Source: Lactifluus volemus (Eukaryota > Basidiomycota > Agaricomycetes > Russulales > Russulaceae). Taken from it: 52,985 nucleotides of DNA. Of the stretch, positions 1 to 12,110 are shown piece by piece. The translations under genes were made by a program, and so were the position numbers. How positions within the stretch are numbered: position 1 is the first letter of the stretch; each line of letters starts with the position of its first letter. Below the pieces are notes generated by a model. It had not been told where the DNA came from. It was given only the letters and a program-made list of their open reading frames with translations, and did no database searches. The stretch covers positions 1 through 52,985 of the forward strand of contig WTXI01000253.1 of NCBI GenBank assembly GCA_022376515.1, written 5' to 3'.

Positions 1-943
1 CGCAGGAGGGGTGGTGCAGGCAGGGAGGAGGCGGCACAGGAGGAGGCGGAGGCAGAGGTGGAGGCGAACCAAAAAAATGGTCAGGAAGCGTTGGGGCGAG
101 GTAGCGTACAACATACCGGAGGTCGCGCAGAAGGCGCGGCGCAGGCAGCGTGCGCCGTGGACCCCTCGCAGCCCAGGAGGAAGCAATGCGGAGGCGAGGG
201 CGTGGACGCGGCGCAGACGCAGGAGGCAGAGGATGACGCGGTGGAGGCAGAGGCAGAGGCAGAGGCAGAGGCAGAGGCAGAGGAAGCAGCATTGAGATGC
301 GTTTGCGTGGGGGAAAAAAAGGGGGGGGAAATGTGGTGGCAAGGAGAACGCGGGGACGCTGAGGCTTGTGGCAGCGCAAGGCGACGAGCGGTGGCGACAG
401 AGGCCACGGAGACGGCAAGGAGAGAGGGCAAGACGTGTGGCAGCGCCAGACGGTGAGCCAGCCGTGGTGACAACAGCGGAGTCCTCAACACGGGGGCGAC
501 GACGACAGAGGGGAGGGAGGGACAGAAGACTTGGCACGAAAACGCAGAAAATCAACATCGTGCAAATAAGAACAAACAAAGATGCACGTGGTTGGTGCAC
601 GGGAACGACTTAGTGAAAATTTATGACTTTGCATATTTTTCGGACTTTAATTAAATTACATAAAATACTTCAATTTGCTTAGCATGATTAAAAGCCTCTT
701 AAAATTCTCTTAGTTTGCTTAAACTACTGGTTTACTTAGTGTGATTAAAGTTTGCTTAATTTTCACTATTGGTGATAATAAAATTTGCTTAGTTGTGCTG
801 AGTGTGGATTAATGTGATTAATGTGCTTAACATGCTTAAGCCAAAAAACAGAAATCTTTTATTAAGCAGAAGACAGTAATTAAGACCATTAAGCAAAGTA
901 AGCACCATTAATTAGCGTAAGCAAATATGACGTTTTCCTGATG
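1..943. mobile_element. TIR transposon, right end only (cut by window edge)
   Basis: Bases 600-943 are AT-rich and packed with GCTTAA/TTAAGC motifs. They end in ...GACGTTTTCCTGATG, the same terminus as both ends of the complete element at 13903-15426. The stretch 340-943 reads as the reverse complement of roughly 13903-14420 of that element, including the GC-rich purine-biased interior. The left end lies outside the window. The low-complexity GA-rich interior (1-300, GAGGCA repeats around 240-285) opens Arg/Glu-rich frames on both strands that look like composition artefacts, so no protein is called. Superfamily not assigned. Confidence 0.75.
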
Positions 944-1089
944 AGCATTTGCCTTTGTCATGCACTGTCACGCCTTGGCAGATAAATTCACGGCAGTCGT
1001 GGATTCTACAATCACATACGAGAATTTCCAATCTGTCGAGAGGTATGTGTATGCTGTTGTGTCCTAGAACACCCGTTGACGTAGACATC

Positions 1090-1812
1090 CCCCCAGTGCG
1101 TTCAACGAAACCCTCGCCGCACTGAAAACCGCAGAAAGGGCTGCCTTTGAGCTCAAAGATTTCGACTTGACAAAATTCTCGCAAGACTCAACAATCAAAG
1201 AGTTCTCGGTGGCGGAGTCTCTACTCGAGAAAAGCTTCAAGTCTTTTAATGTATGCCCTGTTCTACGCATTCTGTCTAATTTGGCATTGAGCGCCCACCC
1301 CATAGCTGGATGCAGAATGGCCACACAAGCATTCATATATTTCTTATGCATTCGAGAGGGACATGAAACGTATGGCACTACTGAACGACTTGTTTAGAAA
1401 GGTGAGCCGTATGGTAAGAAGCAGGAAAAATCTCTAACGGTGGTGAAATGCCAAAGGGCCTCAACACCAAGACTTCAAAAACTAATGTCCACATATGCGA
1501 CCAAAGATATTATGGGACGGTACTCGTAAATGCCTCTGGTACGCCACTTTTTATTCTCTAAATTGTATACTGAGAGATTGCGCTCTAGTTGAGGGGGAAA
1601 GAACAATGCGCCTATCTGCTCTGCGTTGGACCGTGGCTGGAGCCCTCGACGGAGAGCACGTGGCCAAGCAGGCACGTTCAAGCGGCACTTTCTACCAACT
1701 GAAGGACAACCAGTGGTCAGAAATCCAGGACCTACAAGCGACCCTCGACGAGATTGCAAACGGAGATAAGCAGATCAAACTTAGGCTTGTCGTTCCTGAA
1801 CTGATGCCCTAA
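1090..1812 (+). pseudogene. Hypothetical plus-strand gene relic
   Basis: I do not recognise this gene. A frame entering at about 1100 encodes a charged, helix-like stretch (AALKTAERAAFELKDF, then a Lys/Ser-rich segment) that runs into a plausible short intron (GTATGC donor near 1249, ATGCAG acceptor near 1317). A second open segment at about 1600-1812 encodes a conserved-looking sequence with RWTVAGALDGEHVAKQARSS and ends at TAA 1810-1812. The two segments are separated by a stretch with stops and no clean splice solution, so this is either a multi-exon gene I cannot model or a decayed one. The TIR element ends 150 bp upstream and may have cut off its 5' part. Confidence 0.35.
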
Positions 1813-2259
1813 TTCGTTGTATGGTATTTTCCTTTCCTGTTCTGTGTGTTCTGAGGGTACAGTTGTTGCACGGTTGTGCGTCTTGCTCAGCTTGTGACAC
1901 GTGAGAGCACCAGATTATACAGTCACGTTTTGCCTTGCTTTTCGCGATCGCTATGATGGTCATCCGAGTCTGATCCACGATTTCTGACTGCTTGTAATAC
2001 TAGTACTAGCATAGCTACAGGTTGAGCTGGGCAATAATGTGCATTACTCTCTTCAGTTCACAGCTCCCATTGAGTCGAGGACAAGTTGCGCTTCATAATG
2101 TCTCTATCCACGCTAACATGAATTCCGCCTCTCGGACCAGCTCTACTAAAACTTGACAAGATACTCCAGGCTGTTCTTAATCTCGACAGGGCAGCACTGT
2201 GCCGTGACCAATGTGAACTAAATAGTCCCACCAAAAGAAATGCAGACCGCGTCCGGTAT
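1813..2259. other. Intergenic, nothing recognised
   Basis: No coding frame, repeat or RNA gene could be supported here. It is not shared with the corresponding 3' side of the other NLR units, so the left border of the duplicated unit lies near 2260. Confidence 0.5.
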
Positions 2260-2623
2260 CAATGAGAATGCAAGTGAAGGAGATCTTGGTGGGACCAGAT
2301 TGCAGAATGATTGAGTTACAAATAGATGGCATGCCAGTCTGGAGTGTGTTGATTACAAAGGAACATTGATCGTTGAAAATGTTCAGATGGATAGCAACAA
2401 TTGGAAACGGGGACACAGAAATGTCAGACCTCGCTGGGAAAGGCAATCCCCGGTATCCCAAAGAGGACACTAACACGTGATTGCTTGAGCGGGAATGTGG
2501 GAAGCTTTATTATTGAAAGTAAAACGATCTCAGAATTCAAGCCACTAGTGACTACGTGGATTGACAACCGTGGAAGAGGTCATATTTTGTAGCATTTCGG
2601 AACAACAGCTCATATAACAGAGT
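2260..2623. repeat. Unit 3' flank repeat, copy 1
   Basis: This stretch recurs with small changes at about 29380-29700 and 49090-49423, and only its inner 100 bp recurs before copy 3 (38936-39042). The common landmarks are GATGGCATGYCAGT, GGTATCC(A/C)AAAGAGGA and ACACGTGATTGC. It lies just beyond the NLR stop codon and marks the 3' edge of the duplicated unit. A plus-strand frame (QIDGMPV) is partly conserved but contains stops in some copies. Confidence 0.6.
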
Positions 2624-5600
2624 CTATCCAGATAAACTATGAACATGTACCGTAGTCCAATTCAATCCATGTACAAAGTTTGACAAATCAAGCCAAGTTT
2701 CGTGGCTGCCTGCAATCCAGACTGTGTTAGCTCTATGAAAGTATGACCGGTGAATCTGGGGGACCCATAAGAGGAGTTCGCCCTCTTCGCCACATAACCA
2801 CCCATCACTATTAACCAAAAAATCGTTCATACAATCAATCCTCTCAGTATCCTCCATTCTGATCTTCTTCACACGAACCGTGCGATCTTGTGAGGCTGTG
2901 GCTCGGATGTGCTGCCCGTCCGGTGGCAGTGCAACATGTTCAGAGTCGATCAATGTAGCGAATCCAGGAATTGGGCTTGCTACCTCTCCGAGTCCTGATG
3001 GGGTATCCCACATACGGATTGTGCAATCTGCTGAGGCTGAGGCAATGCACTTCCCATCTGGTGAGAATGCAGCACAGAACACCGTGTCAGTGTGTCCAAT
3101 AAATGGGGAAGCTATGGCCTCTCCTGTTGCGACATCCCACAGGCGAATCGTACGATCACCCGAGGTCGAGGCGATGCACTGCCCGTTTGGTGAAAATGCA
3201 ACAGACCAGACTGGGAGGGTGTGTCCAGTAAATGGGCCCACTATGACCTCGCCTGTTGCGGTATCCCACACACGAATTGTGTGATCCCACGAGGCCGAAG
3301 CAATGTGCTTCCCGTCTGGAGAGAATGCAACCGATGCAACAAGATCAGTGTGTCCAGTAAAAGGGTCTCCTATGACCACTCCTTTTTCATCATCCCACAC
3401 ACGGATCGTGCAATCTTTTGATCCCGAGGCGATGTGCTGCCCGTCCGGCGAGAATGCCACCGACATAACCGAATCTGTGTGTCCAGTAAACGGGCCCGCT
3501 ATGACCTCCCCTGTTGCGGCATCCCACACGCGAACTGTGTCATCATGCGAGACCGAGGCAACAAGATGCCCATCTGGTGAAAACGCAACACAGTTGACTC
3601 CATCTGTATGTCCAGTAAGCAGGCCAGTTACTACCTCTCCCGTTGTAGCATCCCACATGCGAATTGTTTGATCACGCGAGGCCGACGCAATGCGCCGTCC
3701 GTCTGGTGAGAATGCAACTGATATGACCCAATCAGTGTGTCCAGTAAATGGGCCCGCGGTGACATCTCCTGTGGTGGCATCCCACACGCAAATTGTGTGA
3801 TCGTGCGAAGCTGAAGCGATGCGCTGGCCGTCTGGTGAGAATACAATACACCTGACCCAATTCGTGTGTCCAGTAAACGGGCCTGTTATGAGCTCCTTTC
3901 TTGAAACACCCCACACACGAACTGTGCGATCGAATGAGGCCGAGGCAAGGCGCTGGCCATCTGGGGAGAATGCAACAGAATACACCTCATCGAGGTGTCC
4001 AGAAAACGGGTCTGCTACAGCCTCTCCAGTTGTGGCATCCCACACCCGAATCGTACAATCTTCTGAGGCCGAAGCGATGAGCTTCCCGTCAGGCGAAAAT
4101 GCAGCAGAGTGGATGCAATCTGTGTGACCAGTAAATGGGCCGGTCATGACCTCTCCTGTTGCGGCATCCCACACACGAATCGTGTGATCATCCGAGGCTG
4201 AAGCGATGCGCTTTCCGTCTGGCGAGAATGCAACAGATCTGATCGTGTTGGTGTGACCAATAAACGGGCCTGCGACAATATCCCCTGTCAAGGCATCCCA
4301 CACGCGAATCGTGCGATCACCTGAGGCGGAAGCGATGCGCTGCCCGTCAGATGAGAACGTAACAGATCTGACCGCGCTGGTGTGTCCAGTAAACGGGCCA
4401 GCCACGACCCGTCCTGTTGCAACATCCCACACCAGAATGGTGCGATCTAGCGAGCCTGAGATGATGCGCTGGCCATCTGGTGAGAATGCAAGAGAGGTGA
4501 CCCAATTAGTGTGTCCAACGAATGGGCCTGCTACGACCTCTCCAGTTGCGGCATCCCAAACCCGAATCGTACCATCGTCTGAGGCCGAAGTGATGCGCCG
4601 CCCGTCTGGCGAAAATGCGATAGAAGACACCTCATCGGTATGTCCAATAAACGGACCCACTACGAGCTCCCCAGTTGTGGCATCCCACACCCGAATCGTG
4701 CGATCCCGTGAGCCCGAGGCAATGAGCTGCCCATTGGGCGAGAATGCAACAGAGTCGACGGATTCGCTATGTGCCGAAATCGTCATTTCCAGTGCCGGCC
4801 AATGAGTCAACTGCCCGCGTTCCAAGGAAAATGTGCGAGAAAATTGCCCAAGGTAACGTTTGACGATGTGGGAAGACGATGGTGCGAATGGCAGCGCAGA
4901 TATATATATATGCGGCGCGCTCCTTGCAATGGCCATCCCGAAGTACCGCACGAACGAAGACGCATCATTCACAAATACTAGAAAGTTCTCCATCTCCGTT
5001 TGTGAAGGCTGCTGTTATTTTACGCAATTGTCACTATATGTCATGCTCGATTATACGATGTACATACCTTCGTGTGGTCAGACCGCAACCAGGATTTCAG
5101 AGATGCCAATGCTGGTGAAGCAACGCTGACTTTGCTCTTGATGCTAAGCACTTCCAGCCAAAACAGGAACTTCGTCTCGAACACGGATCGAAATTTCATG
5201 AAGAGGTCTTGCTCGAAGGCAACATGTCCTAAATGATCATCCCAGAAAACGCAGGCATACGATAATCCAGGTGGAGTGTGCTTGGAAATTCGTGATTCAA
5301 GGTCTGGAACATCGCTGTTCGCAACATGTGACGATTCCAGTTCGCAAATGTTGAATTTCAGATTGTCCAGCATTAGGCCAACGCACGAATGTGCTAGTTC
5401 ACGGTGGGAATTCTCAAGGTCCACATAGAATTCGTGGCTCTTTCTATTCGTTAGAAAGTCACGGAATGACGTGTGGAGTGGGACGATCGGACGCGTCCGA
5501 TCAGATGATGCCACGTTACTCAGCAGTGAGCCGAGGTGGCGGAGCATTTCGACAACTGGGCGAGAATCCTCGGGGTCATCAATGGGGGCGTGACGACGCA

Positions 5601-8185
5601 GAGCGATCAGGGAATGAAGTGATAGTGGTTCGATAGCAGCAAAAAGCTGTCCCATCACCGAACGAAATAGGACCTGTGCTTCATGTGGCTTGAAGTACCC
5701 TTCGAGAACTTCTTCATATAGCTTGTCTAGCGGATCTCGTCCATTCCGATCTCGGGAGTGTCCTAACAGCCGCTGTACGCACTTCTTCTCGCTAAACCCA
5801 AAGCTAGCAGGAGGGCTATTTATGAATCCACACGAAACGGCTGCCCACTGGAACAAGCCTTCTGACGCCTTGGCTAGTTCAGCACCATGGACCCTAAATA
5901 CCTCCGGAGGGAGCTTCTTCTGAAGGTACATCCGAATATCTTGCTCTGTCTTGGCAGCCAGTTTTGCGTCATCCATATAGAGCGTATCGACAGATGATGC
6001 TTGTGCGAACGCAGATTCGATCCCACCTTCTAGCCTCGAAGTGACGAGTACACGGAATTCGGCCGGTAACTTTTCGAGATATTCGGCAATAAATGTGTGA
6101 ATACCGATTGGGCCAATCGCGTCACCACTCTCATCCAGTGCATCGATGACGATCAAGATAGGTCCGGGAAGTGACAGATTCTTGAGCGGATCGAGAAGGA
6201 GGGATTCGAAAAGCATACGATAGTCCCGGGTACCACAAAGAGATGGATTCTCTTTAAGGACCCTCCCGAGAGCCACTTTGAACGCAGGATTGCGATAGGA
6301 GAGGTCTCTACTGAGCGTCGTGAAGAGCTGGTAAACATCGTCTTTTGACTGCTCCTTCCTCAGAAAAGCAAAGTAGGAGCCGAGACACTTCTTGTCGAAA
6401 TGACGCGCGACTTCATGCGCAATCGATGACTTTCCCGTGCCTGCCTGCCCAAGGAGGACGAGCCCACGTTGAGATTCAGGATTCTCGACCCACTTGACAA
6501 TATGGTCCAGGAAATCTTCTCGTGTGCCTGGAAGACAGCGCTTCTCATCTCCGAATCGCCATCCTCCTTTGTAGGGCAATTCTCTAATTCTCATATCCAG
6601 TTCTGTCCTACTTGTCAGGTTGACAATCCGACAACCTTTTCACCGTAAGCACGCACCAGCTTCCAGAACAGCAATCTCTGTCGTGGCAGTAGCACGAGCA
6701 AGGAAATTGTCTCGCAGTCGGAAGAGGTTCGTGCGATACTGGTCTATTTTCCCATCAACTTGGCCAACAATACTCTTCAAAGCACGCTTTCCTACAAATC
6801 ACTTGTTTAATAATCACCAACGAGAGAGGCCAAGAGGACGTACCAAGTTTCACATCCTCCGCGTACGAGCTGATAAATATGGCACACTCAGAGACGCATT
6901 CCAGCATCTCCCCGAGGATTGTCGCCTGCCTGGACTCTGGCTTGAGGTTTCTTAGCGTGTCCGCCTCTTCCGCAAACTCGAACGCATCGCGTATTGCCCC
7001 AAGAAGTGTTTGGATGTTGTCGTCACGTTGAACCTGTTGTAGCAAAGTCTGGCGGGATGAAACAAAAAATGATGAATATGCCTGATACTCTAATAAGGAA
7101 GAATGCAAGGAGACAAACTTCGGGGATCTTCGAGAGCAGACTCCATGCTAGACTTGCATATGGATTCAGCTGAAGAACGGAAATTAGCTCAAGACGACTG
7201 GTTAAAAGCCGATAATGGTCATACTGCTGCGATTGGACCGATGGTGTCCATCACCCATTTCATGACATTCACAGTGGTCTTCCACGTATCAATAGCATTC
7301 ATAGCTTCCTCGGCATGCTGAAGAGCTGTATTTGTCTCACGCAGTGGCCTGTCTGCTACTGGTCGCATAAGACTACCGCTCGCAATGGGAAGGTCACCCT
7401 TCTGGTATAACGGACACGAGCGTGGTAACTGACGTGAGTTGCATGGCTTCAGCGTTGACTGGGACAATAAGACGTACAGCACTTCCTTCAGCAACAGGGA
7501 TATGAGCCACCGTATGGCTAGGGGTGTTGACTACCCCAGTCAGAGAGGGACCCGTATCTGGTGACATGGTAATCGTTAGGGAGAATGTGTTCGATTCCAT
7601 TGAATGTATATCGGGCCCATCGGCACTGGTGAAATCAATATCGACTTCTATACATAGCATGCTCAGCAAGATGTATGAGAAACAATCCTAAGAAACAGAC
7701 GAACCATGTCGGGGCTCACAGACTATCTCTTGCCTTCCAACAAGAATGTCTCTAGCCATGGTCTTCTTCGCATAAACAGACACTCCGATGCGTGACAGTG
7801 GTTGTACGGCACTGCGGGAGACCTCAGTTTTGTATAGGAATCAAAATGTGTGATTTCTCACAATGCGTCGACTATATCGTTCCACTCTACGCGCTGAGCC
7901 ACGCTCCGCACAGATCTCGATTCCCATGTTCTCTCCCCATAGGTCACAGTGACATGAAATCGTCTTTTCTTCCCAAGGAAGGTCTTGAGACGGGGTAAAT
8001 TTTGAGCCCTGAGTACTGGAAGGAGACAGAAGTTTGCTACTTGTCTGAGGGTGATCATAGAGATACGTACCAGTCACCTTCAGTAATCCTGGTTGGATTT
8101 CGCTGGCTTGAGGGCGACTGACTGACGTTACACCTGGCCTACAGTAATGATTAACAAAGGGACATCGGGTGAGAGACGTTGGGAT
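2624..8185 (-). CDS. C2-NACHT-WD40 NLR-like receptor, copy 1 (C2 linker frameshifted)
   Basis: Fungal NLR of the HET-D/HET-E type, predicted cytosolic, with a NACHT NTPase switch and a WD40 sensor. The last exon (2624-5011) holds 14 clear 43-residue WD40 repeats plus a degenerate fifteenth and a conserved C-tail. It is joined by a 56-bp intron (5012-5067) to the NACHT exon. In that exon the P-loop is GQAGTGKS (residues 49-56 after MRIRELP) and Walker B is VIDALDESG (149-157). Upstream exons at about 6755-7108 (helical region), 7219-7669 (linker) and 7790-8071 (C2, RAQNLPRLKTFLGKKRRF) follow copy 3. Two faults are visible. A 2-nt deletion near 7415 shifts the C2 linker into a stop, and the ATG seen at the equivalent spot in copies 2 and 3 is ATC here (8183-8185). 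The NACHT-WD40 part is fully open. The true start is unresolved. Confidence 0.85.
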
Positions 8186-9235
8186 ACAAATTTGTGCTCA
8201 TCTGAGTGTATGAAAATGTAGTATCCCTTGAGCTGAGATACAGGTAAGACCCGGAGGGTAGGAGGCGATATGAGAGATCGGGGCGGCAATCACTCAGGCT
8301 AGACTGACGGCGCTTCTTTATCGATCTCCAACAACAATAACAAACATCAGTCAAGGTTGTTGAACGCACTGTCCTGGTGCTTGTCTGTCTTCTCGAGGCA
8401 TATTGTGATGGGGTAAATTCAAAACATGGCCTTGTTGTCGACTAGCCGTCGTTAGCTTTCTCATTCCCCAATGTCGCATCCTGGCAGTGAGAAGCGGGTA
8501 AATTTAAAAAGAGTGTTGGATCGCGCTCTGTTGCTTTGGCTTCGAGGTGACAATTTGTGCCAGTGTTTCTAGTAGCCCACTTTCCGCTACTACAGCATGC
8601 ACTTCGATCACCTGTCGAGTCATCCGCCAAATCAGTTTCAAGTCACACAACCCTCATGTCCGAATAGTTTGAGCTTTATCTTAACACCACCATATGCTTA
8701 ACCACTAGGTAATTAGAGGTCAGAGATGTATTGAAAGGCACTCAAATCACCGTAGAAAGAAAAACATTACTAGCCACTTGCATGGCCAGTTGACCAAGAA
8801 TGAATAGCTTACTGTAATGGCGTGCAGGGCTTCAAGCGCGCGGGTGCTACTTCACCGCAGCCTTTTCCGCGCATCATCATTCTATCATATACTCTCAGAA
8901 AGATTTTATTATTTGACTGAAAGGGTTGACTCTTTTTGAGGTGACGACTACCCGAAGGCCGAAGCGCGTCCTCTATCCGCATCTTCCGGTAGAGCCCGCC
9001 GCGCATCCGCTCCTCTTCACGATCTCCACAAATACACCTCTCTCATCACTCTCATCTCTCGTCTCGCTCGTTCATATTTCTCTTCATTTCGCAGCGTCGG
9101 ATGCATATCCGCAGCGAGCCACTCCAACGCTCCCATTGCCTGCTCGTTGGCTTTTTTTTTTCGCAAAGAAGATCCACCTCATTTCGTAGCGACATACCCG
9201 GAAGACCAGAGACGCAAGTCGGGAGATGGCACGCG
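8186..9235. promoter_or_regulatory. Divergent intergenic region between NLR copy 1 and its plus-strand neighbour
   Basis: This region is conserved with 44605-45640 and largely with 35244-37355. It should hold the promoters of two head-to-head genes, but no core element stands out beyond a conserved tract at about 8700-8770 (TAACCACTAGGTAATTAGAGG). A pyrimidine-rich stretch at 9000-9080 sits just upstream of the plus-strand gene. Open frames here are not conserved between copies. Confidence 0.4.
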
Positions 9236-10330
9236 ATGCGGAACAAGGGAAAGGAGGAGGAGGTTCAACGCGTACAACTTGGGTTGACAGAGCGTGGATT
9301 GGGAAAAAATATGGAGTCATAGCCCAAAAGGTGACGTATTGCCCTTAACATTACAGGGAGCATCCCTTCTTCCACTCGTCCCGTTGTGCGAACACTCTGT
9401 CAAGCCATAGAAGAAAGGAGGTGCATACAATCATTACCCTCACAGATAACGCTCCTCAGGGCCTCAATAAATTACTTTCCTCTTTTCCACATGCGACCAA
9501 GGTCCACTCTCCGTTACGCGTCTTGCGCATCCCGCACTGATATTCTCTTCGAAGCTTGGCCTTTTTGGCTCTTCCACGCCCTTCGTGACGGGAAGACCCT
9601 ATACACTTCTCTTAATGGCTCGGTAAACTCTTCTGGTGCTGTTGGGATCGCCCTCTCGGCTGGTCCACGGCTGACCTACTAGAAAAACTTTCATGGGCTA
9701 CGCGCCATAACGGAGCCACTCAAAGTAACTCGGTATGTCCATTTTCTTCGATGGTGGCCTACATAAGAATTATGTGCGCTCATTTCTTCATACATATCAG
9801 ACGTGAATCTCGTCAATGAGCCCTATAAGATGAACCCGACTATGCTCCTCATCTCCGCTATCGAGATGAGTGCGCTCACCGGCCGAGCTGCTAAGGACGA
9901 TGAATTCTATCTCGGTGTACTGCGTGATGGTGAGCTATGGCAAATGCATCACATCATGTCTGGCGGCCCCTCGCGCGGGACAATGGCACTTGAGACAGAG
10001 ACTCCTCCTACGGAGGGCACGTCCGTTCAGGTACGGTGCCTGTTTCATATGACGTTCTGTAGAAAAAATATTGAGATATTGATTGAATAGCTATTTCACC
10101 GTCCCAATGACGATGCTGTGCCCATAGTCTGGCCTCACCCCTCGAAGAACACCCTAACATTGTTGGCTGCGCTAGAGTCCGACTAGGCAGCAGTTGAAGA
10201 AGAAAATTTGGTCACAATTGTTGAACACGCATTCGTGGCTGCGAGCGAGAATGGATTCATGGTGAGTCACAGCGACGAGGTGACCTGGACGTGCACTTAT
10301 CCTGGCTCTGCGGCTCAGCTGGCATGGTGA
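9236..10330 (+). pseudogene. Divergent NLR-linked gene of unknown function, copy 1 (broken)
   Basis: I do not recognise the family. A plausible first exon begins MRNKGKEEE at 9236, but a 2-nt deletion after LGLTE shifts the frame relative to copy 2. The best conserved part is the 3' half: a frame with TLLISAIE..SALTGRAAKDDEFYLGVLRDGEL-type sequence (about 9830-10030), a 60-bp intron (10031-10090, GTACGG...GAATAG), then an exon reading NDDAVPIVWPH and VTIVEHAFVAASENGFM, ending at TGA 10328-10330. A TCG to TAG change near 10185 truncates this copy; copies 2 and 3 have TCG there. It is divergent from NLR copy 1, and the pair is duplicated together. Exon structure upstream of 9797 is uncertain. 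Confidence 0.45.
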
Positions 10331-10876
10331 TCATGCAAGCTGAGTAGAATGTTAGTTGCGTGTTCAGATATTGCAATCGAAATGCGGGCATTTGTGGCAT
10401 TTTTCCCAAGTTGTTAGGGTAAGACGCAATAGAGATAAGAGACTTGTTCGTCTGAAAAGCCTTTCTTCCATGGGTATATCGTCTCAAACGAGACGACTTG
10501 TGGTTCGAGCTGTTGCCAATAGAGGAGTCGTCGGTTAACAATCCTTGGTTCAGTAGTTTTCGTCGCCTTTTGTTTTAGGTCCCATGATCGCATGATAGGT
10601 GAGAATGGTATATCACCATCTCCGGCTTTCTCGGTGGGCTTTAGCTCTTCCCACTGGCCATCCATGGCATTCCAGGAGAAGAGAGGTGGTATTGAGTACT
10701 ATATTACAAACCATCCTTCCGGTATCAGACTAGGTGTCTATACAATTGGAAATTCTACTGTAGAGGAAGACAACCAAGATAACGACCTGATCACCGGTAA
10801 CCAAAGAAAAAATTGTGATAATGGCAGGTAATGATAGTGGTATCACATTTATTGAATTGACTTACGGCTGCGACTC
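10331..10876 (+). other. Conserved downstream segment, possibly more exons of the divergent gene
   Basis: This stretch is well conserved with 46741-47290. A plus-strand open segment at 10592-10831 encodes an aromatic, beta-rich sequence (SVGFSSSHWPSMAFQEKRGG, then GVYTIGNSTVEEDN). A short frame with DSGITFIELTYGC follows and runs into the insertion site at 10891. In unit 3 the first segment carries TAG where copy 1 has a Pro codon. It could be the 3' end of the upstream gene or a separate small gene. The transposon block interrupts it. Confidence 0.3.
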
Positions 10877-10891
10877 GGAGGCGGCCCAATC
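10877..10891. repeat. Left 15-bp target-site duplication of the transposon block
   Basis: GGAGGCGGCCCAATC here is repeated exactly at 27836-27850. Unit 3 carries a single uninterrupted copy near 47290, with the same sequence on both sides. The adjoining 15-T run (10892-10906) marks a poly(A) tail on the minus strand. Confidence 0.9.
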
Positions 10892-11236
10892 TTTTTTTTT
10901 TTTTTTGTAAAGCGATGTATTAGATAGACGAAGATAGTAATACTGGATTACCTAACAACTCTAAACTAATGCGCTGAAGCGGGCCGTTGCGGTCTGGTCT
11001 CAGAGGGAGGGAAAAAATGCATTTACGCACGCCCCACTTATGGGGTAGTGTGGGACTCAGGAGGCGGTGTTTCCGCGTTTACTACCCACTAAAAAACCTC
11101 TTCTCGAGTTATCCAATCTGGATGAAGATCCTGGTATTTCTTTCTGAGGGCTTTTTCCCAGGTTGTTTTGACCCTGATTTTCGAGGTTTTTGTTCGTAAG
11201 ATTTTTGTCGCCGCAATCTTATCGTCGGCTAGTCTT

Positions 11237-11586
11237 TTATTGATCTTTTTCTTCTAGCGTTTTTCGACTTCGGAGCAGGAGTGGTTTTTGTCCTGGATTA
11301 CTCTCTCGCAGCATAGGGCCCATATGAGGTGGGTTGCCTCTGACCAGAGGATTTGTAGGAGGTGGGATGCCCCTCTGTTGCTTCGGGAGGGGGGGAGGGG
11401 GGGTTTCGTTTTGGGGTTCTGGGGGTTGGCCACTGTTTTTCTCTCTGCGGTGGCCTGCTAACTGGTCATGGCCGTGGTCACCAAAAAGATCAGGTTCGCT
11501 CCAGTCTAACCTCTCTTTGTTTGTGAAAAGATTGATTTGCTCGAAGGTGGTAGGGCCCGGAAGAGACTGTATATTTTTGTGCTGCA
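11237..11586 (-). other. Open reading segment within the outer LINE 3' region
   Basis: An open frame of about 115 codons, rich in Pro, Gln and charged residues (DLFGDHGHDQLAGHRREK). Its upstream reading continues across the solo-LTR insertion site: the frame before the LTR (DHRSLDEL) joins it once the LTR and one 5-bp repeat are ignored. I do not recognise the product. It may be the tail of a transposon ORF. Bases 10907-11236 show only T/G-rich sequence with no gene. Confidence 0.3.
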
Positions 11587-11591
11587 ACTCA

Positions 11592-12105
11592 TGTTACGGA
11601 ATGCAGGACACGTTGGACCTTATGCTTCCCTAACCCGCTTACTCATCCTGATGACGTCCCATCCACATTGTCTCTATTGTGCTGACTGTTCTATTGTTCT
11701 GATTGCGCTATTGTCTGTCCCAGTTAGTCCAGTGTTATTGTTCTGAGTCTCTATTGTTCTCACGTTCTATTGTCTTGACTCCTTGCTTATTGTCCACCCT
11801 AGTTTGGTAGAACAATTAGCGTACATTGTATAAGTAGGCCTCAGCTGGTAGCTTGTACCCCAGCTTCGGCTTTGACTCAAATCGACTTGTTTCCCTCTCC
11901 TGAAAGACAGAGCTCCCCTCTCCTCTTATCCCTTTTTCTCTTACCCTCCTACACGCCCTAATAAGGCCCTTGAAGCTTGGTGGGTGTGCTATAACACCCT
12001 AGGACTCTGCGCGTCGTTGCCTTAGTGCAGCCCTGAGTCCAGGTCTTAGGAGAGACCAGAACAACTGAACCCTAGTTGGGACCCGGCCCTAGTCGAGCCG
12101 TAACA
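11592..12105 (+). mobile_element. Solo LTR of a second LTR retrotransposon
   Basis: The 514-bp segment starts TGTTACGG, ends CCGTAACA (inverted termini, TG...CA), and is flanked by the 5-bp direct repeat ACTCA (11587-11591 and 12106-12110). A TATAAG box at 11829-11834 suggests plus orientation. No internal coding region is present, so this is the product of LTR-LTR recombination. Its sequence is unlike the 932-bp LTR of the Ty3 element at 16584 apart from the termini. Confidence 0.88.
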
Positions 12106-12110
12106 ACTCA

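Noticed and set aside
58..491. Glu/Ala- and Arg-rich open frames on both strands
   Set aside because: They come from GAGGCA and GA-rich low-complexity DNA inside a transposon; several frames are open at once.
2900..4790. CRISPR-like or satellite array
   Set aside because: The 129-bp repeats translate in frame as WD40 units without spacers, so they are coding repeats.
2880..4805. Long plus-strand open frames opposite the WD40 exons (also at 30380-31882, 39464-41257 and 49679-50395)
   Set aside because: They follow the 129-bp WD40 repeat period and encode a meaningless repeated PSGENATD pattern. They are shadows of the real minus-strand genes.
9803..10090. Lectin or pore-forming toxin identity for the divergent partner gene
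   Set aside because: The beta-rich look and position next to an NLR are suggestive only; no family motif could be identified.
11592..12105. Solo LTR derived from the same Ty3 family as 16584-25044
   Set aside because: Only the 8-bp termini are alike; length (514 against 932 bp) and internal sequence differ.
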